Shown here piece after piece: positions 43,515 through 52,174 of a DNA stretch of 64,000 nt. The notes beneath the pieces were generated by a model, which made no database searches, was not told the DNA's origin, and worked only from the letters and a program-made list of their open reading frames with translations. Source of the DNA: Massilia terrae (GTDB lineage: Bacteria > Pseudomonadota > Gammaproteobacteria > Burkholderiales > Burkholderiaceae_D); assembly GCF_024753145.1 (NCBI RefSeq), contig NZ_JANUGU010000003.1, forward strand, positions 372,001 through 436,000, given 5' to 3'. Numbering within the stretch: the stretch's first letter is position 1; each line of letters starts with the position of its first letter. The translations under genes were made by a program, and so were the position numbers.

Positions 43515-43955
43515 TGTCTTTTCTCCAAGCAGGCGGCGTACTTGCCGCGTAAAAAGTTGCCATTTGTCCATCTGTTTCCCAACTATAGTGCTTTTGGAAA
43601 AGTTGCCGCGCACGGCTGGAAACTTTGACACCCGCGCGCCAGTTCTCCAGTAAGCACGGGGCGCGTTCGAAGCCAGCTCAACCGTGCTCCGGCCAAATTC
43701 TTTTCTCACTACAATCCAAATAGTTTAATTATTTGCAACAATTCAAAACGGAATTTTGCTGAGCGAACATCTGTTTGCTTGCTAAAACAAAAGTTTTTGC
43801 TGTTGCTAATGATGAGCTTGGTGCGTTAGCGCACGGAACTTTGCTTGTAGAAACGACACCTTATCTATTCACGATAGGAAAGCTTTCACCGCGGCATTCG
43901 AACCGCCGAAAAGCACCACCCGCCCGCCCCCGGGCCACTTTTTGACGAGACTGAC
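43515..43955. other. 441-base divergent regulatory region of the XrtA exopolysaccharide locus
   Basis: No reading frame is supported here. It is clearly more AT-rich than its surroundings, especially 43720-43820 with clustered TTGCT words, and must contain promoters for the export gene (minus) and the operon from 43956 (plus). A small hairpin GTGCG-TTAG-CGCAC occurs at 43821-43834. No exact sigma-54 site is visible on either strand. Confidence 0.55.
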
Positions 43956-45485
43956 ATGGCAGAAATCACGGCCGCAATCCACAACTTCCTCAAAGCGATC
44001 GGCAAATACCGCTGGCACGCGGTGATGATCACCTGGGCCGTCGCGCTGATCGGCTGGGCCATCGTACTGAAGGTCCCGAACCAGTACGAGACCACGGCCC
44101 GCGTGTACGTCGACACCCAGACCATCCTCAAGCCGCTGCTGTCGGGGATGACCAGCCTGCCCAACCTGGACCAGCAGGTGATGTTCATGCGCCGCACCCT
44201 GATCAGCCGCCCGAACATCGAGCGCCTGATGCGCATGGTCGACCTCGACGTCAAGGCCGCCGACCCCAAGGAACACGAGAAGCTGGTCAATGAGCTGATG
44301 GACAAGATCAAGGTCGCCGGCACCGAGCGCGACGACATCTACACCATCAGCTACACCGCGCCGAATCCGAAGCTGGGACGCGACGTGGTGCAGTCGCTGC
44401 TGACCATCTTTGTCGAGGGCAGCTTCGGCGGCAAGAAGCAGGACTCCGAAAAGGCGGTCCAGTTCATCGACGACCAGATCAAGACCTACGAAGTGAAGCT
44501 GGCCACGGCCGAAAACGCGCTCAAGGAATTCAAGATCAAGAACGTCGGCCTGCTGCCCAAGGAAGGCGCCGACTATGGCGTCAAGCTGGCCGACGCCACC
44601 GATGCGCTGAGCCAGGCCAAGCTGGAACTGGCCGAGGCCGAGCAGGCGCGCGACGTGATCCAGCGCCAGATCGCCGGCGACGGCAAGCCCGGCGAAAAGG
44701 TCGATCCGGCGCTGGCCGACCATGAACTCGACGACCGCATCGCCGTCGTCACCAAAAACCTCGACACGCTGCGCCTGCAGTACACCGAGCAGCACCCGGA
44801 CATCGTCGCCAACAAGCACCTGCTGGAGCAGCTGCAGGCCCGCAAGAAGGACGAAGCCGCGCATCCGAAGCGCAGCATCGACCCCGGCGCCGGCTACAGC
44901 CCGATGCTGCAGCAGCTGAACGTGAGCCTGTCCAACGCCGAAGCGCGCGTGGCCTCGCTGCGCGCCCGCGTCGCCGAATACAGCGGTCGCGTGGCGCGCC
45001 TGCGCGCCCAGAGCACCGAGATGCCGGAAGTCGAAGCCCAGCTGGCGCAGCTGAACCGCGACTACCAGGTCAACCGCGACAACTACCAGAAGCTGGTCGA
45101 GCGCCGCCAGTCGGCCCGCCTGTCCGGCGACCTGTCGTCGGCCACCGACATGCTGACCTTCCGCGTGATCGACCCGCCGACCGCGCCGCTCAAGCCGAGC
45201 GGTCCGAATCGCCTGGCCCTGTTCTCGATGGTGTTCGCGGGCGCGCTGGCCGCCGGCCTGGCCGTCGCCTTCCTCATGAGCCAGGTGCGGCCGACCTTCC
45301 TGAGCCAGTCGGCGCTGCGCGAAGTGACCGGCGTGCCGGTCCTCGGCAGCATCGGCATGAACTGGACCGTGCCGCAGCTGCGCCGCCGCAAGCGCCGCCT
45401 GGCCGCGCTGGGCGCCTGCGTGCTGGTGCTGTTCGGTACCTACGGCGCGGGCATGGCCGCCATCCTGGCGCACCCCACGCTGTAA
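43956..45485 (+). CDS. XrtA system polysaccharide chain length determinant protein
   Basis: Inner-membrane co-polymerase of 509 residues of the Wzz/GNVR class. An N-terminal helix at 25-46 (WHAVMITWAVALIGWAIVLKVP), a long periplasmic coiled-coil part (about 180-400, with PGEKVDPALADHELDDRIAVVTKNLDTLRLQYTEQHPDIV and LNRDYQVNRDNYQKLVERR) and a C-terminal helix (LALFSMVFAGALAAGLAVAFL) plus an extra one near the end are seen. The kinase domain is absent and is encoded by the next gene, as in exosortase A loci (TIGR03007-like). It is the first gene of the plus-strand operon. Confidence 0.94.
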   Translation: MAEITAAIHNFLKAIGKYRWHAVMITWAVALIGWAIVLKVPNQYETTARVYVDTQTILKPLLSGMTSLPNLDQQVMFMRRTLISRPNIERLMRMVDLDVKAADPKEHEKLVNELMDKIKVAGTERDDIYTISYTAPNPKLGRDVVQSLLTIFVEGSFGGKKQDSEKAVQFIDDQIKTYEVKLATAENALKEFKIKNVGLLPKEGADYGVKLADATDALSQAKLELAEAEQARDVIQRQIAGDGKPGEKVDPALADHELDDRIAVVTKNLDTLRLQYTEQHPDIVANKHLLEQLQARKKDEAAHPKRSIDPGAGYSPMLQQLNVSLSNAEARVASLRARVAEYSGRVARLRAQSTEMPEVEAQLAQLNRDYQVNRDNYQKLVERRQSARLSGDLSSATDMLTFRVIDPPTAPLKPSGPNRLALFSMVFAGALAAGLAVAFLMSQVRPTFLSQSALREVTGVPVLGSIGMNWTVPQLRRRKRRLAALGACVLVLFGTYGAGMAAILAHPTL

Positions 45486-45509
45486 CGCAAACGCATCCGA
45501 GGAGTCATC

Positions 45510-46439
45510 GTGAGCCTTATCGAAAAAGCGGCCAGCCGCATCGACCTGCAGCGCGCTGCAGCCCAACCCCTGCCCGCCACCGCCGCCCCCGAGTACAGCG
45601 AAGTGGCGGTCCCCGGCACCGCAACGAGCGGCCTGCCGCCGGCGCCGCCGGCCCTGCCGCTGCCCGCGCTGGAGATCCCGGCCGCCGCGCCGGCGCCACT
45701 GGCCGCGCCGGTGCCCAGGACCGTGGAACTGGACCTGGAGCGCATGCGCGCCAGCGGCCTGGTCACCGCCGCCGCCGGCCGCACCCAGTTGCTGGAAGAC
45801 TTCCGCATCATCAAGCGCCCGCTGCTGCAGCGCGCGTTCGCCGGACGCGCGCCCGGCGAGCGCCCGGCCAACCTGATCATGGTCACCAGCTCGGTGCCGG
45901 GCGAAGGCAAGACCTGGTGCTCGATCAACCTGGCGATGAGCATCGCGATGGAGCTCGACCACACCGTGCTGCTGGTCGAAGCCGACGTCGCCCGCCCTTC
46001 GGTGCTGCGCACCCTCGGCCTGCCCAACCAGCGCGGCCTGATGGACGTGCTGGTCGACGCGCGCCTGGACGTGGCCGACGTCATGCTGCGCACGAACGTC
46101 GACACGCTGTCGATCCTCCCGGCCGGCACCGCGACCCCGCGCGCCACCGAACTCCTGGCCAGTTCGGCGATGAGCTCCCTGCTGGCCGAGATCGCGACCC
46201 GCTACCCGGACCGCGTGGTGATCTTCGATTCGCCACCGCTGCTGCCGACCAGCGAGGCGCGCGTGCTGGCCACCCACATGGGCCAGATCGCGCTGGTGGT
46301 GGAAGCCGAGAAGACCACCCAGCACGCGGTGCTGGAAGCGCTGTCCCAGCTGGAAGGCTGCAGCAACGTCAACCTCGTCTACAACAAGACCAGGGACATT
46401 CCGGGGATCGATGCATTGTATGGCTATCACCACGGCTAA
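45510..46439 (+). CDS. XrtA-associated tyrosine autokinase (BY-kinase)
   Basis: Cytoplasmic bacterial tyrosine kinase of 309 residues. GAGGAG is five bases before GTG 45510. After a proline/alanine-rich N-terminal 70 residues the kinase has Walker A SVPGEGKTW (129-137), Walker A' LLVEADVARPS and Walker B VVIFDSPPLL. The usual C-terminal tyrosine cluster is reduced to ALYGYHHG. Family knowledge: partner of the chain length protein, controlling polymer length and export (TIGR03018-like). It ends inside the next gene. Confidence 0.93.
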   Translation: MSLIEKAASRIDLQRAAAQPLPATAAPEYSEVAVPGTATSGLPPAPPALPLPALEIPAAAPAPLAAPVPRTVELDLERMRASGLVTAAAGRTQLLEDFRIIKRPLLQRAFAGRAPGERPANLIMVTSSVPGEGKTWCSINLAMSIAMELDHTVLLVEADVARPSVLRTLGLPNQRGLMDVLVDARLDVADVMLRTNVDTLSILPAGTATPRATELLASSAMSSLLAEIATRYPDRVVIFDSPPLLPTSEARVLATHMGQIALVVEAEKTTQHAVLEALSQLEGCSNVNLVYNKTRDIPGIDALYGYHHG

Positions 46440-47964
46440 GCTGCCGCGCCTGGCCCCGCTCGCACTGGCGCTGCTGTCGATCGCGCCGGCGGCGCACGCC
46501 GGCTGGCGCTTCACGCCGACCATAGGGATGACCGAGACCGTGACCGACAACGTCAACCTGCAGCCGGACGACCAGCGCCGCACGGCGTGGGTCACCGAGG
46601 CGGTGCCGGGCTTCCAGCTGGCCGGCAGCGGCACGCGCTACACGCTGCAGGCGATGGCGCAGGAACACCTGTTCGGCTATTCCGGCAGCCGCCTGCCGGG
46701 CACCCGCGACAGCCAGTTCGTGTACGGCGCCAACGGCCAGGCACGCGTGGTCGACGACTGGTTCTATGTCGACGCCAGCGCCGGCGGCGGCCCGCGCACG
46801 GCTTCCGCGTTCGGGCCGCAGGCCGAGGGCAACCTGTGGGCCACCGGGAACCTGGTCAATGTGCGCAGCTGGCGCATCAGCCCCTACCTGCGCCACCGCT
46901 TCGGCAGCACCGCCACGGTGGAAGTGCGCTACGCCCGCGATTCGCTCGAACAAAGCGGCAACCAGGTCGGCACCGGCGAAGGCCGCTCGTGGACCGCCAA
47001 CGTGGCCAGCGGGCCCTCGTTCTACACGCTCGGCTGGAGCCTCGACTACAACCGCCAGGACCTGGACAACAAGCTGTTCGGCGAATCCTCGGCCAAGAAC
47101 GTGCAGGGCACGCTGCGCTGGCGCCTGGCGCGCACCTTTGCGCTGACCGCCGGCACCGGCTACGACAGCTACGACTACCAGTCGCTGGGCGGGCGCACCT
47201 CGGGCCACAGCTGGTCGGCCGGCTTCATCTGTACGCCGTCCGTGCGCACCGACATCCGCATCTCGGCCGGGCACCGCTTCTACGGCCCGACCGGCGCGCT
47301 CGACGCCAGCCACCGGATGCGCCACAGCGTCTGGACCGCGCACTACAGCGACACCATCACCAACAGCCGCCAGCAGATGTTCCTGCCGGCTTCGTACGAC
47401 ACCAGCGCCATGCTGGACAAGATGTTCACGGCCTCGATCCCCGACCCGGTGCAGCGCGCCGCGACCGTGCAGGCGTATATGGTGGCCACCGGCCTGCCGC
47501 CCACGCTCACCGACAGCATCAACTACCTGAGCAACCGCTGGCTGCGCGAGAAGAACGCCCAGCTCGGCCTGGCCCTGAACGGCGCCCACGGCACCCTGAT
47601 GCTGTCGCTGTTCGACGACAAGCGCACCGCCCTGTCGGCCATCCGGACCGACAGCGACCTGCTGGGCAGCGCCATCGCCGCGCTCAACGACAACGTGCAC
47701 CAGCGCGGCTTCTCGTCGGCCTACAACTACCGCGCCTCGGCGCGCACCAACGCGCTCCTGATCGCCAACATCAGCCGCGTCACCTCGATCACCACCGGCA
47801 TCACCCAGGACGTGAGCCAGCTGCGCTTTCGCGTGACGCGCGACCTGAGCCGCCGCTCGCAGGCCGCGATCGAGGTGCGCCGCGCGCACGGCGGCTCCAG
47901 CAACCTGAATACGCAGACCTACACCGAGAACGCGGTGTCGGCCACCCTCTCCATGCGGTTTTAA
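46411..47964 (+). CDS. XrtA system outer-membrane beta-barrel protein (TIGR03016-like)
   Basis: Outer-membrane protein of 517 residues predicted to be a beta-barrel. ATG 46411 lies within the kinase gene (29-base overlap) with GGGG upstream; ATG 46420 (MAITTAKLP) gives a cleaner signal peptide ending near APAAHA. The start of the mature part, GWRFTPTIGMTETVTDNVNL, and the repeating strand pattern with alternating hydrophobics to the end (AVSATLSMRF) are typical of the pepcterm-associated family. It may form the export pore across the outer membrane in place of a Wza-type barrel. Confidence 0.9.
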   Translation: MHCMAITTAKLPRLAPLALALLSIAPAAHAGWRFTPTIGMTETVTDNVNLQPDDQRRTAWVTEAVPGFQLAGSGTRYTLQAMAQEHLFGYSGSRLPGTRDSQFVYGANGQARVVDDWFYVDASAGGGPRTASAFGPQAEGNLWATGNLVNVRSWRISPYLRHRFGSTATVEVRYARDSLEQSGNQVGTGEGRSWTANVASGPSFYTLGWSLDYNRQDLDNKLFGESSAKNVQGTLRWRLARTFALTAGTGYDSYDYQSLGGRTSGHSWSAGFICTPSVRTDIRISAGHRFYGPTGALDASHRMRHSVWTAHYSDTITNSRQQMFLPASYDTSAMLDKMFTASIPDPVQRAATVQAYMVATGLPPTLTDSINYLSNRWLREKNAQLGLALNGAHGTLMLSLFDDKRTALSAIRTDSDLLGSAIAALNDNVHQRGFSSAYNYRASARTNALLIANISRVTSITTGITQDVSQLRFRVTRDLSRRSQAAIEVRRAHGGSSNLNTQTYTENAVSATLSMRF

Positions 47965-47980
47965 GCGAAGCGAGAACGAG

Positions 47981-48994
47981 ATGTACGAGACCTATTACGG
48001 CTTGTCCGCCAAACCCTTCCAGCTGCGGCCCGACCCGCACTTCTTCTTCGGCAGCAAAGGCCACAAACGGGCCATGGCCTATCTCGAATACGGCCTGTCG
48101 CAGGGCGAGGGCTTCATCGTCATCACCGGCGACATCGGCGCCGGCAAGACCACCCTGGTGCGCAACCTGTTCAACCGCATGCCCAAGGACCGCATCGTCG
48201 CCGCCCACGTGGTCAACACGAAACTGGAAGCGGAAGACGCGCTGCGCAGCGTGGCCGCCGCCTTCGGCATCCAGACCGAGGGCGCGAGCAAGGGCGAGCT
48301 GCTGGCTCGCATCGAACGCTTCCTGCGCATCACCGACCAGCAGGGCAAGCGCGCGCTGCTGGTGGTCGACGAGGCCCAGAACCTGAATGAAGGCACGGTC
48401 GAGGAACTGCGCATGCTGTCCAACTTCCAGACCGACAGCCAGTGCCTGCTGCAGACCTTCCTGCTCGGCCAGCCGGAATTCCGCGCCACCCTGCACAGCG
48501 CCAGCATGCAGCAGCTGCGCCAACGCGTCACCGCCAGCTACCACCTGGGGCCGATGGACGCGGAAGAGACCCGCGCCTACGTCGAGCACCGCCTGCAGAC
48601 CGTCGGCTGGAAGGGCGATCCCGCGTTCTCCGACGACGCCCACGCTGCCATCTACGCTTACAGCGGCGGCATCCCGCGCAAGACCAACACCCTGTGCGAC
48701 CGCATCCTGCTGATGGGCTATCTCGAGGAGCTGCACGCCTTCACCGGCGCCGAGGTCGAGCTGGTGGTGCGCGACATCGCCGAGGAATTCGAGCTGCCGG
48801 CCGACACCGCGCCTGCGATTCCCGCCGTGCCGATGGCGGCGCCGGCGCCGGCGGCCGCGCCGGAACCGCCCGCAGGCTCGGTCGACGAACGCATGACCCG
48901 CATCGAGCATTCGGTGCTGTCGGTGCTGGCCGCGCTCAAGCACATGGTCGGCGGCCCGCGCGGCGCGATCGCCCAGGGAGACAGCGGCAAATGA
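47981..48994 (+). CDS. XrtA/PEP-CTERM system-associated ATPase
   Basis: ATPase of 337 residues of the GspA/ExeA-like AAA class (TIGR03015-like). It opens MYETYYGLSAKPFQLRPDPHFFFGSKGH, with Walker A GDIGAGKTT at about 50-58, Walker B LLVVDEAQNL near 128-137, and QLRQRVTASYHLGPMDAEET. The C-terminal 60 residues are proline/alanine-rich. It is a fixed member of exosortase A loci; its exact job is unknown, perhaps in envelope passage or regulation. Its TGA overlaps the next start. Confidence 0.93.
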   Translation: MYETYYGLSAKPFQLRPDPHFFFGSKGHKRAMAYLEYGLSQGEGFIVITGDIGAGKTTLVRNLFNRMPKDRIVAAHVVNTKLEAEDALRSVAAAFGIQTEGASKGELLARIERFLRITDQQGKRALLVVDEAQNLNEGTVEELRMLSNFQTDSQCLLQTFLLGQPEFRATLHSASMQQLRQRVTASYHLGPMDAEETRAYVEHRLQTVGWKGDPAFSDDAHAAIYAYSGGIPRKTNTLCDRILLMGYLEELHAFTGAEVELVVRDIAEEFELPADTAPAIPAVPMAAPAPAAAPEPPAGSVDERMTRIEHSVLSVLAALKHMVGGPRGAIAQGDSGK

Positions 48995-49875
48995 GGATGA
49001 ACGAACCGGCGGCCCTGCCGCGCCAGCGCGCCGGCGGCCGCATCGTCAACGCCATGACCTGCGACGTGGAAGACTACTTCCAGGTCTCGGCCTTCGCGCC
49101 CTTCATTCCGCGCGAATCGTGGCACAGCCGCGAATGCCGGGTCGAAGCCAACATGGAGCGCATCCTGGCGCTGTTCGGCGAGGCCGGCGTCAAAGCCACC
49201 TTCTTCACCCTCGGCTGGATCGGCGAGCGCTATCCCGGCGTGGTGCGTGCGATCGTCGACAACGGACACGAGCTGGCCAGCCACGGCTACAGCCACCTGC
49301 GCGCCAGCGACCAGGGCCGCACCGAATTCGCCTTCGACATCCGACGTAGCAAGCGCCTGCTGGAAGACATCAGCGGCCACGAGGTGGTCGGTTACCGCGC
49401 GCCCAGCTTCTCGATCGGCGAAGCCAACCTGTGGGCGCTCGACACGCTGCTGGAAGCCGGCTACCGCTACAGCTCCAGCATCTACCCGATCCGGCACGAC
49501 CACTACGGCATGCCCGATGCGCCGCGCTTTGCCTTCTACCCGGCCGGCCCGGACGGCCTGCTGGAAGTGCCGATCACCACCGCGCGCCTGATGCGGCGCA
49601 ACCTGCCGGCCGGCGGCGGCGGCTACTTCCGGCTGCTGCCCTACACGCTGTCGCGCTGGCTGATGGAGCGCGTCAACCGCGTCGACGACCACAGCGCCAT
49701 CTTCTATTTCCACCCCTGGGAGCTCGACCCCGGCCAGCCGCGTCCAGACGGTTTGCCGGCCAAGGCGCGCTTCCGCCACTACCTCAACATCGGCCGGATG
49801 GAAGACCGCCTCCGGCAGCTCACGCGCGACTTCGCGTGGGACCGTATGGACCGCATTTTCCTGGACAAGCCATGA
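48991..49875 (+). CDS. XrtA system polysaccharide deacetylase (DUF3473)
   Basis: NodB-type carbohydrate deacetylase of 294 residues. ATG 48991 overlaps the previous stop by four bases, with GGGAG upstream. Catalytic motif 1 is TCDVEDYFQ (D25, D28), motif 2 is ELASHGYSHL (H98, H102), and YRAPSFSI is motif 3. The C-terminal DUF3473 region contains FYFHPWELDPGQPRP. It should remove N-acetyl groups from the polymer or its precursor. It overlaps the FemAB gene by four bases. Confidence 0.94.
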   Translation: MRMNEPAALPRQRAGGRIVNAMTCDVEDYFQVSAFAPFIPRESWHSRECRVEANMERILALFGEAGVKATFFTLGWIGERYPGVVRAIVDNGHELASHGYSHLRASDQGRTEFAFDIRRSKRLLEDISGHEVVGYRAPSFSIGEANLWALDTLLEAGYRYSSSIYPIRHDHYGMPDAPRFAFYPAGPDGLLEVPITTARLMRRNLPAGGGGYFRLLPYTLSRWLMERVNRVDDHSAIFYFHPWELDPGQPRPDGLPAKARFRHYLNIGRMEDRLRQLTRDFAWDRMDRIFLDKP

Positions 49876-50969
49876 ACTCTATCGTTGAACTGCCCGCCGC
49901 GCGGCGCGCCGCGCCCATCCTCGCCAGCGGCCCGCAAACCCTGCACCTGATGCAGCCGCACGAGCGCCGCCGCTGGGACGCTTTTGTCCGCACCTGTCCC
50001 GACGCCACCTTCTTCCACCTGTCCGGCTGGCAGGAAGTGATCGAGGAATCGTTCGGCATCAAGACCTGGTTCTACTACGTGCAGCAGGACGGCCGGATCC
50101 AGGGCGTGCTGCCGCTGGCCGAGATCAGGAGCCGCCTGTTCGGCCACTCGCTGGGCGCGATGCCCTTCTGCGTCTACGGCGGTCCGGCCGCGCTCAACGA
50201 GGGCGCGCGGAGGATGCTCGATCTGGCGGCGCACGACCTGGCCGAAAGCCTGGGCGTCGGCCATCTCGAATACCGTGGCATGCAGCGCGTCCATCCGCAC
50301 GACCCGGCCTGGCACACCAAGGAGCTGTACGTCACCTTCCGCAAGGCGATTACCGAAGACGATGAGGCGAACCTGAACGCGATCCCGCGCAAGCAGCGCG
50401 CCATGGTGCGCAAGGGGATCAAGCTCAGCCTGGTGGGCGAAGTCGAGGACAATGTCGAGCGCATGTTCGAGGCCTACGCCGCCAGCGTGCACCGCCTCGG
50501 CACGCCGGTGTTCCCGAAAAAGTATTTCGCGCTGCTGCAGCAGGTGTTCGGCGACGAGTGCGAGGTGCGCGTGATCCGCACCGTGCAAGGCGAACTGGTG
50601 TCCGCGGTGCTGAGCTTCTACTGGCGCGACGAAGTGGTGCCCTATTACGGCGGCGGCACCGAACTGGCGCGCAGCGTGGCCGGCAACGACTTCATGTACT
50701 GGAACCTGATGCAGGCCGCGGCGGCGCGCGGCTGCCGCCTGTTCGATTTCGGCCGCAGCAAACTGGGCACCGGCGCCTACGACTTCAAGAAGAACTGGGG
50801 CTTCGAGGCGCAGGCCCTGCCCTACGAATACAAGCTGTATCGCGCCTCCGCGCTCCCGGACAACAACCCCCTCAATCCCAAGTACCAGCTCTTCATCAAG
50901 ATGTGGAAGAAGCTGCCGCTGCCGGTCGCCAACGCGCTCGGCCCCTACATCGTCCGCAACCTGGGGTAA
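49872..50969 (+). CDS. XrtA system FemAB-like acyltransferase
   Basis: GNAT/FemAB family protein of 365 residues (TIGR03019-like). ATG 49872 overlaps the deacetylase stop. Landmarks are TFFHLSGWQEVIEESFGIKTWFYYVQQDGRIQGVLPLAEI, HTKELYVTFRK, VPYYGGGTE and the end FDFGRSKLGTGAYDFKKNWGF. FemAB proteins transfer amino acids from aminoacyl-tRNA in wall synthesis; here it probably adds an amino acid or acyl group to the polysaccharide. Substrate is unproven. Confidence 0.92.
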   Translation: MNSIVELPAARRAAPILASGPQTLHLMQPHERRRWDAFVRTCPDATFFHLSGWQEVIEESFGIKTWFYYVQQDGRIQGVLPLAEIRSRLFGHSLGAMPFCVYGGPAALNEGARRMLDLAAHDLAESLGVGHLEYRGMQRVHPHDPAWHTKELYVTFRKAITEDDEANLNAIPRKQRAMVRKGIKLSLVGEVEDNVERMFEAYAASVHRLGTPVFPKKYFALLQQVFGDECEVRVIRTVQGELVSAVLSFYWRDEVVPYYGGGTELARSVAGNDFMYWNLMQAAAARGCRLFDFGRSKLGTGAYDFKKNWGFEAQALPYEYKLYRASALPDNNPLNPKYQLFIKMWKKLPLPVANALGPYIVRNLG

Positions 50970-50974
50970 GCATC

Positions 50975-52174
50975 ATGGAACACAAGGAAGACCTCCTGCT
51001 GCTCGTGCACCGGATCCCCTACCCGCCCAACAAGGGCGACAAGATCCGCTCCTACCACCTGCTCAAGCACCTGGCCCAGCACTACCGCGTGCACCTGGCC
51101 ACCTTCATCGACGACCCGGACGACTGGCAGCACGTGCCGCAGGTCGAGAAGCTGTGCGCCAGCAGCCACTTCGTCAGCCTCAATCCGTTGGCGGCGCGCG
51201 TGAAGAGCCTGGGCGCGCTGGTCAAGGGCGGCTCGCTGTCGCTCGACTACTACCGCGACGGCGGCCTGCAGCGCTGGGTCGACCAGACCGTGGCCGGGCT
51301 TAACGTCGAGCGCATCCTGGTGTTCTCCTCGGCCATGGCGCAGTACGCGGACAAGTACCCGCAGGCGAAGCGCGTGGTCGATTTCGTCGATGTCGATTCC
51401 GACAAGTGGCGCCAGTACGCCGACAAGAAAAGCTGGCCGATGAACTGGCTGTACCGCCATGAGGCGCGCCAGCTGCTGTCCTACGAGCGCCGCGTGGCGC
51501 GCGAATACGACGCTTCGCTGTTCGTGTCCGCGCCCGAGGCCGACCTGTTCCGCCGCCTTGCGCCCGAATGCGGCAGCAAGATCGGCTTCTTCAACAACGG
51601 CGTCGACACCGATTACTTCTCGCCCGAGCTGGTGCACGCCAGCCCCTACGCGGACGGCGAGCGCGCGCTGGTGTTCACCGGCGCCATGGACTACTGGCCC
51701 AACGTCGACGCCGTGCAGTGGTTCGCCGAATCGATCTTCCCGCAGCTGCGCGCGCGCTTCGCCGACCTGCGCTTCTACATCGTCGGCGCCCGTCCCACCT
51801 CCGCGGTGCAGGCGCTGGCCCAGCATCCCGGCGTGACCGTGACCGGCACCGTGCCCGACGTGCGGCCCTACATCGCCCACGCCAAGGTCGCGGTGGCGCC
51901 GCTGCGCGTGGCGCGCGGCATCCAGAACAAGGTGCTGGAAGCGATGGCGATGGCGACCCCGGTCGTGGTGACGCCGCAGGCGCTGGAAGGCATCGACGCC
52001 GAGCCGGGCACCGAACTGGTGCTGGCGGAGGACGAAGCCGATTTCGTCGACGCCGTGTCGGCCCTGCTGTACGTGCCGGCGCATGGCATCGGCAAGGCCG
52101 CGCGCGCGAAGGTCGAGCGCAACTACAGCTGGCTCCACAACCTGGCCTGCGTCGGGGAGCGCCTCGAATGCTGA
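50975..52174 (+). CDS. XrtA system glycosyltransferase (TIGR03087-like)
   Basis: GT-B fold glycosyltransferase of 399 residues. ATG 50975 follows the FemAB stop by five bases. It begins EDLLLLVHRIPYPPNKGDKIRSYHLLKHL, the signature of the exosortase-linked family with a KGDK nucleotide-sugar/acceptor loop, and ends with a GT4/GT1 C-terminal half (LVFTGAMDYWPNVDAVQWFAE, VAPLRVARGIQNKVLEAMAMATPVV). It should add a sugar to the lipid-linked repeat unit. The stop overlaps the exosortase start. Confidence 0.93.
   Translation: MEHKEDLLLLVHRIPYPPNKGDKIRSYHLLKHLAQHYRVHLATFIDDPDDWQHVPQVEKLCASSHFVSLNPLAARVKSLGALVKGGSLSLDYYRDGGLQRWVDQTVAGLNVERILVFSSAMAQYADKYPQAKRVVDFVDVDSDKWRQYADKKSWPMNWLYRHEARQLLSYERRVAREYDASLFVSAPEADLFRRLAPECGSKIGFFNNGVDTDYFSPELVHASPYADGERALVFTGAMDYWPNVDAVQWFAESIFPQLRARFADLRFYIVGARPTSAVQALAQHPGVTVTGTVPDVRPYIAHAKVAVAPLRVARGIQNKVLEAMAMATPVVVTPQALEGIDAEPGTELVLAEDEADFVDAVSALLYVPAHGIGKAARAKVERNYSWLHNLACVGERLEC

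Noticed and set aside
43821..43834. GTGCGTTAGCGCAC hairpin as a JUMPstart/ops-like element before the polysaccharide operon.
   Set aside because: It does not contain the GGCGGTAGCGT ops core and the stem is only five bases.
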